Shown: positions 23,880 to 32,406 of the stretch, one piece after another
Numbering within the stretch: the stretch's first letter is position 1
Layout: every line of letters begins with the position of its first letter
Assembly: GCA_016788825.1 (NCBI GenBank)
Contig: JAEUSD010000007.1
Coordinates: forward strand, 1 to 52,027
DNA length: 52,027 bases
Direction of reading: 5' to 3'
Source: Candidatus Doudnabacteria bacterium
GTDB taxonomy: Bacteria; Patescibacteriota; Dojkabacteria; J137; JAEUSD01
Program-made: the position numbers and the translations under genes
The notes under the pieces: model-generated
Databases searched by the model: none
Told to the model about the DNA's origin: nothing
Seen by the model: the letters and a program-made list of their open reading frames with translations, nothing else

Positions 23880-25646
23880 ATGATAATCACAGACGCAGAA
23901 AACCAACTCGGGGTCTCTTTTCTCACCGACAAGAATACACTACCATGGCCTCAGTGGAGTCAGCTTTCAAAGAACCCTTTTACTTCATCTGGAAAACAAG
24001 ATATTCCCAGCTCATTAATGGTTGATAATCTTGACGCAATAACACCGGAAGAACTTCAAGCTTATAGAGCTGGAGCCCTGTACTACCATGAAATATTTGA
24101 AACTATAAAAACACAGGTTGAAAACTGCAGTCTCGGTAATAAGAATGAATACATTCTGATATTCGGGTCGATCGGTGCTGTATTTAATCTATTATCAGAA
24201 CAGCTGGGACTGAAAGATCTTGAAAAAACAAAATGGTTGATAGGCCAACTCATAGACTCAGAACTAAACAACCCTCAACTACTAAACCTCAAACAACTCC
24301 AAAGAATATCAACTCTATCCAGACTAGTAGCAAATTATATAAGCATCAATATCTATTCGAACTTCCCAGTAAACACATTCTGCTCATTAACCACGAAAGT
24401 CCTTTCAGGTGAAGGAATACTGGCATTAGGCAGACCAAAATTACGTGCAAAAAGACTCCAAACCGAAAACCTTCCTAAAACAACAAGAGACTGGCTAAGG
24501 ACTTTGGGAGAAGCCCCCCCCTTAATTACGATGGAAGCCGCGCAAGCCACAGCGCTTGATAGCAGTACACTGGCTGTGATTGGAAGAAGCAGACAAGAAC
24601 AATTTGGGGGGAAACAAGGCTGGCTCCTGCCAAAACCACCTTCAGTAATACTACAGAGACTAGAAGATAGCGCTTCTGTTGATCTAGATTTGGATGCATC
24701 AGATATGAACCCAGAAACTGAAATTTACACCTTTTCATTCCACTCGCATCCTCAAGAGGCTACGGTAAGGACCAAGTATCCTGGCTCTGCTAGATTAATA
24801 AACCTAGTCAACACAACAGATTTGCCGATAAGAAACGGAACGCTTGAGGAGGTTTTAAGAAACCTACGCTTCAGTCCTTTTGATGTAAACGGTAATGGTC
24901 CCCATATTGATACCGATATCAGAGCCGCTATTAGGGCTGACAAAGCGAGCATTGTCGAACTACTACGGCAAGAGGGGATCCAAGATATTAATGAGTCAAA
25001 CCTGGTTAATGCCCTTGAAGATGCTGACATCGTAGTCTCAGATGCTGAAGTATACCCATCTACAACAGATATAGTGCTAAACCATTTACTACACCAAATT
25101 GATAATATCCCGTTACACTCGGAGACAGCACCGATACTTGAGCAGTTTTTGGAAAGATTAAATGAGAAGAGAACAATCATATTACTTGAAAGATTAATTG
25201 CTCCCGTCTTAGTAGATAGTAACGGAGAACCAGTTAAAAACTTTTTGACCTCAATGGCAGCACTTGCAGTATCGATGTGGGAAATGGCGACAGATTGTTT
25301 AGCCGCAGACAATACATTGTGGCTAATTCAGTGCGATGACAAATTCACAGGTATGTTGGAGACAATGTTTGGCAAAGAATGCTTTTACCATTTCAACAAT
25401 GCTAATGCAGTAGGTGGAGTAAACGGGATAATGCAACTGAAAGTTAATAGAAAAACGGGCAAAGTAGAAAAAGACGCCTGCAATACCATGTTAATCGATA
25501 TAAAGAAAGCGCTTTTCAGGTTCATGGCTGATAATCAGGACTCACCTAATTACGAGGCTAGCCAGTATATTCTTTCTCAGCTTCCTACTGATGTACGTGC
25601 AAAACTAGAGGCAGAGTTTTCACAATCAACCAAATTAGAGGCTTAG
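23880..25646 (+). CDS. Large protein of unknown function
   Basis: 588 aa, no signal peptide or clear membrane segment. The N-terminal 200 residues are helical (EELQAYRAGALYYHEIFETIK, LGLKDLEKTKWLIGQLID). The middle contains FSFHSHPQ and mixed strands. The C-terminal 180 residues include TLWLIQCDDKFTGMLETMFG and GGVNGIMQLKVN, with a faint resemblance to GNAT-type acyltransferase folds (speculative). HSHP recalls JAMM proteases, but the downstream Ser/Asp spacing does not fit. It sits between the small membrane protein and the 7TM kinase, all co-oriented with gaps of about 50 nt. Confidence 0.6.
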   Translation: MIITDAENQLGVSFLTDKNTLPWPQWSQLSKNPFTSSGKQDIPSSLMVDNLDAITPEELQAYRAGALYYHEIFETIKTQVENCSLGNKNEYILIFGSIGAVFNLLSEQLGLKDLEKTKWLIGQLIDSELNNPQLLNLKQLQRISTLSRLVANYISINIYSNFPVNTFCSLTTKVLSGEGILALGRPKLRAKRLQTENLPKTTRDWLRTLGEAPPLITMEAAQATALDSSTLAVIGRSRQEQFGGKQGWLLPKPPSVILQRLEDSASVDLDLDASDMNPETEIYTFSFHSHPQEATVRTKYPGSARLINLVNTTDLPIRNGTLEEVLRNLRFSPFDVNGNGPHIDTDIRAAIRADKASIVELLRQEGIQDINESNLVNALEDADIVVSDAEVYPSTTDIVLNHLLHQIDNIPLHSETAPILEQFLERLNEKRTIILLERLIAPVLVDSNGEPVKNFLTSMAALAVSMWEMATDCLAADNTLWLIQCDDKFTGMLETMFGKECFYHFNNANAVGGVNGIMQLKVNRKTGKVEKDACNTMLIDIKKALFRFMADNQDSPNYEASQYILSQLPTDVRAKLEAEFSQSTKLEA

Positions 25647-25693
25647 TCACGCTATCAATCTTATGATAGGATATCTTGTAGAGTTCCTATCTC

Positions 25694-28018
25694 ATGACCT
25701 ACTTGCTATACATCACAGCTTTCTTAAATGTCGGTCTTGGATTATTTACTTTCGTTAATAAACCCAAGGCCCGAACTAATATATATTTTTTCCTGCTCTC
25801 AGTCGGGATAGCCTCTTGGGCTATTTCAAATGCCTTGTTCCAAGAATCAGATAGCGCTGACGTAATGCACTTATGGGCAGTAGTTGCATATATTGTGGCA
25901 AGCCTCATGCTCTATACCGTACATCTATTTAGTTACTCAGTGACAGGTCTAGCACGTAGTAGAGCTAAAAAAACTATTTCATATTTTAGTCTTTTCGTAG
26001 GCAGTGTTCTTCCACTTGTGCCAAACTTAGTCAGCGTAGGTGTGAACTTTGAGCAACGATCTATAATTGGAGGCCCACTACTTCCCTTAGTTTTCGTTTC
26101 TTACTTGTTCCTAATTATTGATTCACTTGTAACCCTCTTTAAAGCCCAGAAAGTAGCTCAAAGCTCAGCAAAGATACAGTTACGCCTAGTATTTTGGGGA
26201 CTATTTGGAGCAATTATAAGTGGGACTTTTACAAACCTAGTATTACCTGCTGTCGGTATTTACGATGCTGTAGCTATTGGGCCAACTTTCACATTAATAC
26301 TCTTAGGTATCATTTCTTATGCCATCGTCAGACATCGCCTCTTCGACATTCGGGTACTTGTTGGTAGGCTTATTTACTACACAACCCTCGCATTACTTCC
26401 CTTCTCAATCTTCTTTATCCTTGTCTACTTCTACGTTGACGTATTTGGCTCGGTATTTAGCCCTCCGGTGTACCTGCTATCCATCCCTATCGCCGTAGGG
26501 TTTGTACTGATGTTCAATTGGATAAACGACATTCTGCGCAATCAAGTGACAACCAGACTGATCAACCCCGGGTACAACCCGCTAGAGACGGCTGAGCGGC
26601 TCTCAAACGAGCTCAGCGTGATGATCGAGTTGCCGCCGATCGCGAATGCTATCACCAGTACGCTCAGCCGCACAGTGAGACCGGATTTCAGCGCGATTGT
26701 CATCTTGCCGGACGAAAAACACGCAGCTGATCGCACTTACACAAGTGACAATCGCGCCTTGGCCGATCTGACAAAGCTCAAGAATGCGGTTACTACTTTG
26801 TGGAACACCGTCGGCAAACACCCCATCATACTCGAAGAGATAGATATCGAAGTCGCTGAAGGGCTATACAGAAACGTACCCAATATCGCTCAGGAGTTGA
26901 AAGCAGAGATGAACCACTTAGGCATCCGCATCTTACTTGCACTAGGACAAGATAACGTCTTTGGGCTCTTTGCCATCGGGCAAAAAGAGGCCGACTCCAG
27001 CTACACAAACAGCGATGTAGAATTTCTCAAGTCCATCGCCAACACAGGCTCATTGGCCGTACAAAGATCACTGCTATACAGCGAGGTACAAGAATTTGCC
27101 CAGACACTGCAGAAGAAAGTTGACGATGCTACAACAGAGTTGAAAAAGGCAAACACAGACCTGCAATCCGCACTGTCTCAGCTGCAAGAAGCTCGGCGGG
27201 TAGAGCGTGACATGATCGATGTAATGGGGCATGAGCTTCGCACACCTATCAGCATCGTACGTAACGCTTTGGTAATGATGGGGAAGCACCAAGAGCGCAA
27301 CAAACACCTAACCTCCGAAGAGCTGAAAAAATACATGGACATGGCTTTAGAATCAACACGTCGTGAAATCACCATGATAGAGACTTTGCTAAGTGCAACC
27401 AAAGTGGACAACGCTCGCATTCAATTGTACCTAGTTAAGTCGGATATGGTAGACATGGTAGATGATGCAATTGAAGGACAGAAAGTTCCAATCTCCCAGA
27501 AAAACCTAGAGATTATTTTCCACCGTCCCCCAGAACCAGTCTGGGTGTACGCCGACCGCACACGTGCACAGGAGATTACAGACAACTTCTTGAGCAATGC
27601 AGTCAAATACACATTAGCCGGTAGCGTAGAGATCAACGTCTGGAAAGACGATAAATACGGCTACACCAGCATCAAAGATACTGGAATCGGAATTTCGGAA
27701 GAAGATCTTCAGAATCTGGGTAAAAAGTTCTTCCGTGCCAAGCAACACATTCCCAAAAAGAATGGCAGCGACACGGAAGTTGTGCGTCCAGGTGGAACGG
27801 GTCTGGGACTATACGTTACCTTCGACCTGATCAAGATCATGGGTGGCAGTTTGTACATCAATAGCAAGGTAGGGGAGGGCACCACTTTCACCTTCTGTCT
27901 CCCATCTTATGTTGATCAGCCAGAAAAACAAGTCGATCAAACCTTCGATAACAACCACGAAGACACCAAAGCTAATATTTTCCTCAACAAGGCTGCTCCG
28001 CAGCCCCCAAGCAAGTAA
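25694..28018 (+). CDS. Sensor histidine kinase with N-terminal 7TM domain
   Basis: 774 aa. The first about 290 residues carry roughly eight hydrophobic segments like the histidine-kinase N-terminal 7TM module. A GAF-like domain follows (about 300-455), then a coiled coil, the HisKA box MGHELRTPISIVRN with phospho-acceptor His near 513, and a HATPase domain with DNFLSNAVKYT, DTGIGI and GTGLGLYV. A tail of about 35 residues after the ATPase (PEKQVDQTFD to the end) is conserved in the second kinase at 32403. No response regulator lies in the window. The signal is unknown; being membrane-embedded, it could sense a lipid or terpenoid (speculative). Confidence 0.93.
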   Translation: MTYLLYITAFLNVGLGLFTFVNKPKARTNIYFFLLSVGIASWAISNALFQESDSADVMHLWAVVAYIVASLMLYTVHLFSYSVTGLARSRAKKTISYFSLFVGSVLPLVPNLVSVGVNFEQRSIIGGPLLPLVFVSYLFLIIDSLVTLFKAQKVAQSSAKIQLRLVFWGLFGAIISGTFTNLVLPAVGIYDAVAIGPTFTLILLGIISYAIVRHRLFDIRVLVGRLIYYTTLALLPFSIFFILVYFYVDVFGSVFSPPVYLLSIPIAVGFVLMFNWINDILRNQVTTRLINPGYNPLETAERLSNELSVMIELPPIANAITSTLSRTVRPDFSAIVILPDEKHAADRTYTSDNRALADLTKLKNAVTTLWNTVGKHPIILEEIDIEVAEGLYRNVPNIAQELKAEMNHLGIRILLALGQDNVFGLFAIGQKEADSSYTNSDVEFLKSIANTGSLAVQRSLLYSEVQEFAQTLQKKVDDATTELKKANTDLQSALSQLQEARRVERDMIDVMGHELRTPISIVRNALVMMGKHQERNKHLTSEELKKYMDMALESTRREITMIETLLSATKVDNARIQLYLVKSDMVDMVDDAIEGQKVPISQKNLEIIFHRPPEPVWVYADRTRAQEITDNFLSNAVKYTLAGSVEINVWKDDKYGYTSIKDTGIGISEEDLQNLGKKFFRAKQHIPKKNGSDTEVVRPGGTGLGLYVTFDLIKIMGGSLYINSKVGEGTTFTFCLPSYVDQPEKQVDQTFDNNHEDTKANIFLNKAAPQPPSK

Positions 28019-28022
28019 CAGC

Positions 28023-28982
28023 GTGCAGCAACTATTCAATACTACGGCACTTCTAGACGTAGCAAACAAGCATTTCGACGAATGGTCCACTCGTAAGGCA
28101 GAATGGCTCCAAGCCATAATTGGCAGATTAATCAATGATCCAGAATTCACACAAAAAGCTAAATTTGTCCTAAACGGTATCGTTGATCCTAAAAATTATC
28201 ACCGGATCCGTGGAATTCAAATGTGGGCAAATATGGTATCCCAACATCCAACAGCATATACCGAAATGCTCAGTGTTCTCGTACATTATTGGCAAGAGTT
28301 AGCATTGCTTCCTGCTGATGAGCGCAGTTTAGAAATCAGATCAAAAATTCAAAAGTCCGAACCACCTTTTTTCAGATTAAAATCTCCCTTCTACATATAT
28401 GTTTACCCCGAAGAACTTGAAGTGACTCAAAATATTGGTATGCGGGGCTGCCAAATCTTATGGGAGATAATTGGCCGCAGCCCCGCAAATATGGCAACGC
28501 GTGAGAGTTCAAGGTTTGAGTTAGGTCATTTCGAAGCTGCACTCATATATTTACTAAATTTGGGCGGAGTAGAGACGATAGAAGGGCATCCTGCATTAGA
28601 CTCGTTCAATGACTCAGCCCCCTTGATTCAAGCAATGTTGAGGAATATCTTGGTAGCTATTTACTTGATGTATTTGATAAACGAATCAAGAAATGACCTT
28701 CTACGCGAATGTATCTGGCAATTGGTTAAAACAGAGAATTTAGAGGCGTTGGAAGATATTCCGGATAGCGAATTATTTAGAGCCGTAAAAAATATTTTGC
28801 AGGAGAACAGTAAACTGACAGAAAGGAAATTCATTCAAGAACTAAACCTAGAAATTTCAGGAACTGTGGATTTAGGATGGGATAAGGTATTTGCAATTAT
28901 GAAATCTACTTTTGAAGGAGAACTAACTAAGCGGATTCTCTGCAATCTAGCCAACAATCTGCAACTTAATATCGAGACCTAA
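28023..28982 (+). CDS. Protein of unknown function, helical
   Basis: 319 aa if the GTG at 28023, 4 nt after the kinase stop, is used. The frame also continues upstream inside the kinase gene to an ATG at 27909, but that would overlap a conserved coding end by 110 nt and is less likely. Soluble and helix-rich, with Trp-containing motifs (RIRGIQMWANMVSQHP, RECIWQLVKTENLEALED). No family recognised. Probably cotranscribed with the 7TM kinase. Its 3' end overlaps the convergent prenyl synthase gene by 4 nt. Confidence 0.6.
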   Translation: MQQLFNTTALLDVANKHFDEWSTRKAEWLQAIIGRLINDPEFTQKAKFVLNGIVDPKNYHRIRGIQMWANMVSQHPTAYTEMLSVLVHYWQELALLPADERSLEIRSKIQKSEPPFFRLKSPFYIYVYPEELEVTQNIGMRGCQILWEIIGRSPANMATRESSRFELGHFEAALIYLLNLGGVETIEGHPALDSFNDSAPLIQAMLRNILVAIYLMYLINESRNDLLRECIWQLVKTENLEALEDIPDSELFRAVKNILQENSKLTERKFIQELNLEISGTVDLGWDKVFAIMKSTFEGELTKRILCNLANNLQLNIET

Positions 28983-30049
28983 AACTCACGGTTGATCATA
29001 TAGTCTGCTATGCCGTCGAGAAAGGCACGGCCTTCGCCTTGCCATTGTGGCCGCGCTGCAAGCGCGGCCTTGGCTTCTTTTACAAGTTTTACAGCTAGAT
29101 TTTTGCTGTACTCTAAGGAACCTGTACACTTCACAATTTCTCGAACTGTATCAGCCATTTCGTCAGTGAGTTCTGGGTTTCCTAATGCTTTTTTTATCAG
29201 CTCAGTTTCGGCCTCTGTGGCCTTTTCTAGGGCTTTAACGATGAGCAGGGTGTGTTTACCTTCCCGTAGATCAGAATCGTTAGCCTTACCCAATTTATCT
29301 TCATCGCCAAACATCCCTAAGATGTCATCTTGGATTTGAAATGCGATCCCTGCCGGGATCGCATACCCGGAGAGTACCAACCCATCTTTATCCGAAGCTC
29401 CCATCAACAATGCACCAACCAAAAGCGGTGTTTCATAAGTGTAGACAGCAGTCTTGTAGTTGTGAATCCTCATCACATCTGTCTCCCCGATTTTTTCCTG
29501 CACTGAGCCAAATACGTCTAGAATCTGGCCATATCCAACCGTTGTTATTTGGCGGTTTAAGGCATGCAGCGCTTTAATTTTGTTCTCCGCTGGGAAGTTT
29601 GCCGTAGTCAGTACATCTAGGGCCAAATGGCAGGCGATATCCCCTACATTTATAGCCTCAGACTCTCCGAAATGCAAAGGGTCTTGTCGGTAACTCATTT
29701 GCTTATGGAACTCTTTGTAGATTGTATGAACCGTCGGTTTGCCACGTCGCAGCAGGTCCTGATCCATCACATCATCGTGAATCAAAAGGTAGGACTGGAC
29801 CAGCTCAATGAACATCGACGTCTTGACTGCTTCGGCTTTGTCTTGGCCGCCCAACATTAAATATGTGTAGTAGAAGAGGGCGGCCCTCAATCTTTTTGCC
29901 TTACGTAAGGTGTACTCGTGGAGAATTTCTAGCGCCTGAACAGCCTCAGGTGCTATGCGCTGAGTCTCAGGTATCAATTTATTAAAAAAGCGGTCCAATT
30001 CCGCTTCTACTTGGACCGCAAACTCGGCCAATGTTTTCTTCGCATCCAT
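28979..30049 (-). CDS. Polyprenyl diphosphate synthase (trans-isoprenyl diphosphate synthase)
   Basis: 356 aa from the ATG at 30049. The first Asp-rich motif is DDVMD at 92-96 followed by LLRRGKPT, and the second is QIQDDILGMFGD with Asp241/Asp242. Both bind the Mg-diphosphates that condense IPP onto an allylic primer. The chain length cannot be fixed by eye; GGPP or similar is usual for such proteins. It is divergent from the cyclase-like gene, 136 nt apart, which suggests substrate supply for that operon. It contains two perfect hairpins (29049-29069 and 29341-29364). No IPP pathway genes are in the window. Confidence 0.92.
   Translation of the reverse strand: MDAKKTLAEFAVQVEAELDRFFNKLIPETQRIAPEAVQALEILHEYTLRKAKRLRAALFYYTYLMLGGQDKAEAVKTSMFIELVQSYLLIHDDVMDQDLLRRGKPTVHTIYKEFHKQMSYRQDPLHFGESEAINVGDIACHLALDVLTTANFPAENKIKALHALNRQITTVGYGQILDVFGSVQEKIGETDVMRIHNYKTAVYTYETPLLVGALLMGASDKDGLVLSGYAIPAGIAFQIQDDILGMFGDEDKLGKANDSDLREGKHTLLIVKALEKATEAETELIKKALGNPELTDEMADTVREIVKCTGSLEYSKNLAVKLVKEAKAALAARPQWQGEGRAFLDGIADYMINREF
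29049..29069. repeat. Perfect intragenic hairpin, 9-bp stem, 3-nt loop
   Basis: Arms 29049-29057 (ggccgcgct) and 29061-29069 are exact complements, near the 3' end of the prenyl synthase gene, encoding AKAALAAR. Confidence 0.6.
29341..29364. repeat. Perfect intragenic hairpin, 10-bp stem, 4-nt loop
   Basis: Arms 29341-29350 (atgcgatccc) and 29355-29364 are exact complements, just upstream of the second Asp-rich motif in the prenyl synthase, encoding YAIPAGIAF. Confidence 0.7.
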
Positions 30050-30173
30050 CAATGACTACTACGATTATTCTATTTTAACATACTGTCGGTTGAAGAACAT
30101 TTGAAAGTTGCGCATACGCAGCCAAATAGATACTTATCTCTGGAAAGGACGTGCAGATACAAAGAGAAACCTG

Positions 30174-30179
30174 TAAAAT
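30174..30179 (+). promoter_or_regulatory. -10 box of the terpenoid operon, leaderless spacing
   Basis: TAAAAT preceded by TG, 6 nt before the GTG start at 30186. It lies in the 136-nt divergent region shared with the prenyl synthase gene. Confidence 0.6.
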
Positions 30180-30185
30180 CAAAGG

Positions 30186-31640
30186 GTGACGAAACCTTTA
30201 CAGCAAACAATACACAGAGGTTACCAGTATCTCATAGATAGTCAGAAGAGAGATGGTTCGTGGAATGGCCCCCTTAGTTCACGTATCCGGGAAACCTTGT
30301 TGGTAAATGAGGTCAGCCGTCTATATGGTTGGGAAGAGTTACAACAGTATTCAAGTGTATGGCTAGAATCAAATAGAGATCTGGGGGATAGTGATACAGA
30401 AAAACTGTTGAACAGAGCAATGTTGAGTATTTATAAGCAAGCACCACTTGAACTTATCCATCCAGATCTATATGACAAGGTTATTGTTCGCAAGACCTTG
30501 CTGATTTATTGCCTAGCATTGATCAATAACATTCAAGTTGAAGTTCCCGATCCATATACATCACCTCTCAATATTTTCCAGTTCATATCTATGTACTTGC
30601 AGAAGTTGCAAGGTCAGATTAAAGGATGGGCTTTGGCTGAGATGCTCTGCTTCAAGGTAATTATAGGTAAACACATTAACATCGATGTAAAAAATGAAGT
30701 AGCACAACTATTGGAGTTAAAAACAGGAAAGGGCAACTGGCTGCAAAATCCGGCCACAACCGCAATGAGTTTAATTGCATTACAAGTAGCCGGTAAGAAA
30801 ATAGCCCCAAAACCTTTTGAAAAGTACTTCGCCAGAATCCAACAACAAGATGGAGGATGGTCTTACTGTGCCATCCCTTTATGGGACACAGGACTAAGCC
30901 TTGAGAGTTTATACTTAGCGGACAAAAACGACAAAACCATCCCAAAAGCCTTAGACTATATTGAAAGTCACCAAAACCCTGATGGTGGATGGGGTTTCGA
31001 CGAAGGACTTGAGTCTGAGGCAGATACAAGCAGCATTCTTCTTTATGCACTTCGAAATTCTGGCAGAAAGGCCATGTTGAAGAAAGCTGTGAACTATTAC
31101 AAGAAACTACAATTCAAAGATGGTGAATTCGCTGGTTTGTGGCCTGTGTGGAGACAATCTGAAGCTCCCAGCCTGGAAGTTGTGTCACATATTGTAAGCG
31201 CTTTGCAGGGGTGTAAAGCAGACATAGATTGCACCAAAGCACTCACCTGGATCGCCAAGCAAGTAGAGAGCGGCAATTGGAAAGCGGATTGGGGAAGAAA
31301 CCTACCTTACGCTATCAACTCAATTACGCAGGCTACCCGAAAAGATTTTCCTGAACTAATCAAGTATTTGAACGATTCTCAAAACTCAGACGGTGGCTGG
31401 GGAGCCACAAAAGGTGAAAAATCTAATGCAAGTGCCACCGCAAATGCTATTATGACATTCAAGTGGTTGAACAAAGCTAAGTATGCCAAGGAGATTGAAG
31501 ATGGTACCCAGTATCTTTGTTCAACCCAAGCAGAATCTGGCACTTGGCCACGCGTCAAAGAAGTGATTGGTCCTAGACCTTTTGTCTATGCTGATGACAG
31601 CTCAACACATAATTTTGTAATACAAGCATTATTAATTTAA
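30186..31640 (+). CDS. Squalene-hopene-cyclase-like / prenyltransferase-repeat protein
   Basis: 484 aa from a GTG start. Repeated QW-type motifs are QQQDGGWSY near 218, NPDGGWGFDEG near 263 and NSDGGWGATKG near 400, plus a weaker QKRDGSW at 20. LWDTGLSLESL near 236 and APSLEVVSHIV match cyclase landmarks. These define the alpha/alpha barrel of triterpene cyclases and class II diterpene cyclases. The catalytic DxDD motif is not seen; the matching place reads ESEADT (about 276-281), so activity may be changed or lost, or the protein may act on another prenyl substrate. It is followed after 4 nt by the terpene synthase-like gene. Confidence 0.78.
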   Translation: MTKPLQQTIHRGYQYLIDSQKRDGSWNGPLSSRIRETLLVNEVSRLYGWEELQQYSSVWLESNRDLGDSDTEKLLNRAMLSIYKQAPLELIHPDLYDKVIVRKTLLIYCLALINNIQVEVPDPYTSPLNIFQFISMYLQKLQGQIKGWALAEMLCFKVIIGKHINIDVKNEVAQLLELKTGKGNWLQNPATTAMSLIALQVAGKKIAPKPFEKYFARIQQQDGGWSYCAIPLWDTGLSLESLYLADKNDKTIPKALDYIESHQNPDGGWGFDEGLESEADTSSILLYALRNSGRKAMLKKAVNYYKKLQFKDGEFAGLWPVWRQSEAPSLEVVSHIVSALQGCKADIDCTKALTWIAKQVESGNWKADWGRNLPYAINSITQATRKDFPELIKYLNDSQNSDGGWGATKGEKSNASATANAIMTFKWLNKAKYAKEIEDGTQYLCSTQAESGTWPRVKEVIGPRPFVYADDSSTHNFVIQALLI

Positions 31641-31644
31641 GAAC

Positions 31645-32406
31645 ATGGGACTAAAGTCAGTCATAATCCCAATACTTAACTTTGCAATCAACCCAGTTCT
31701 CTTTGTCGACTACCTCATTTGGAGCAAGCAGCTAAACTATACACCGTTCAAAAGAAGACAGTATTCCCTGTTCTCAGCAAACGCAGCCATGTTCCCTTTT
31801 TGGAAATACGGCTACCAATCTGTGAAGAAACAGGCATTAATAATCTCCGTAATTTTTGATGTCGACTACTACCTAGACCAAGTGGTGGGGAAGACAGAGG
31901 GCTATGAGCAAGTAATCGAAACTGTTTATGATTCAGGAAAATACAAAGGACTTGTAGAAGATGTAGTGCGAGGACTTCCTCAAGATCAAGCTACCGAAGT
32001 TGCAAACGAAATCAAAAGGCTTACAGTATATGCAGCCAAGCTCGATCACACAGATGTACACAGCATCCAAGAATACTTGGACCTAGCTTCAATTACTATC
32101 GCAATGCCTTGCCTAGCAATGATAGCAGGCTTCACGCTTAAGGAGGAGCCAGCTGATACTGCCTTTATAAAACTTAGTTCAGACATCACCAGAATAGTAA
32201 ACGACCGAGCAAATAGGCAAAAAGATGCAGAAGAAGGTACAAAAAACATATATAATCTATTTGGCCGAGACGAGGTAAATTCTTACCTTGGAAATGCCAT
32301 CTCTGAATTCAGAAAATTCGAGCCCAAGAAAAAAGTAGAGCAGTATATGAAGACTCTTACAGAGCTTGGGCTAAAGCTATACAAGGAAAAAGATTTTGAA
32401 CTATGA
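31645..32406 (+). CDS. Class I terpene-synthase-like protein
   Basis: 253 aa, helical. An Asp-rich motif DVDYYLD at 72-78 lies in the position of DDxxD. A second metal motif starts at Asn186 (NDRANRQKD, then AEEG and NIYNL), close to the NSE pattern NDxxSxxxE with Asn replacing Ser and Asp replacing Glu. Between them lies EYLDLASITIAMP, in the place of the effector-helix region. Known for the family: metal-dependent loss of diphosphate and cyclisation of prenyl chains. It is shorter than most bacterial members (about 300-370 aa). It lies 4 nt after the cyclase-like gene and overlaps the histidine kinase gene by 4 nt. A different all-helical prenyl enzyme is the alternative. Confidence 0.6.
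   Translation: MGLKSVIIPILNFAINPVLFVDYLIWSKQLNYTPFKRRQYSLFSANAAMFPFWKYGYQSVKKQALIISVIFDVDYYLDQVVGKTEGYEQVIETVYDSGKYKGLVEDVVRGLPQDQATEVANEIKRLTVYAAKLDHTDVHSIQEYLDLASITIAMPCLAMIAGFTLKEEPADTAFIKLSSDITRIVNDRANRQKDAEEGTKNIYNLFGRDEVNSYLGNAISEFRKFEPKKKVEQYMKTLTELGLKLYKEKDFEL

Noticed and set aside
24752-25312. Minus-strand frame of 186 codons inside the 588-aa gene
   Set aside because: Ser-rich antisense frame with no recognisable domain; the plus strand is continuous and has operon context.
23880-25646. JAMM metalloprotease from the HSHP motif
   Set aside because: The Ser and Asp that should follow at fixed spacing are not there.
27909-28022. Start of the 319-aa protein inside the kinase gene
   Set aside because: It would overlap a kinase tail conserved with the second kinase; the GTG 4 nt after the kinase stop fits operon spacing better. 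Not excluded.
16567-32406. Reassignment of TGA to Gly or Trp, as in some reduced lineages
   Set aside because: TGA ends genes at 16567 and 32406 and Trp is encoded by TGG throughout; no conserved frame reads through TGA.
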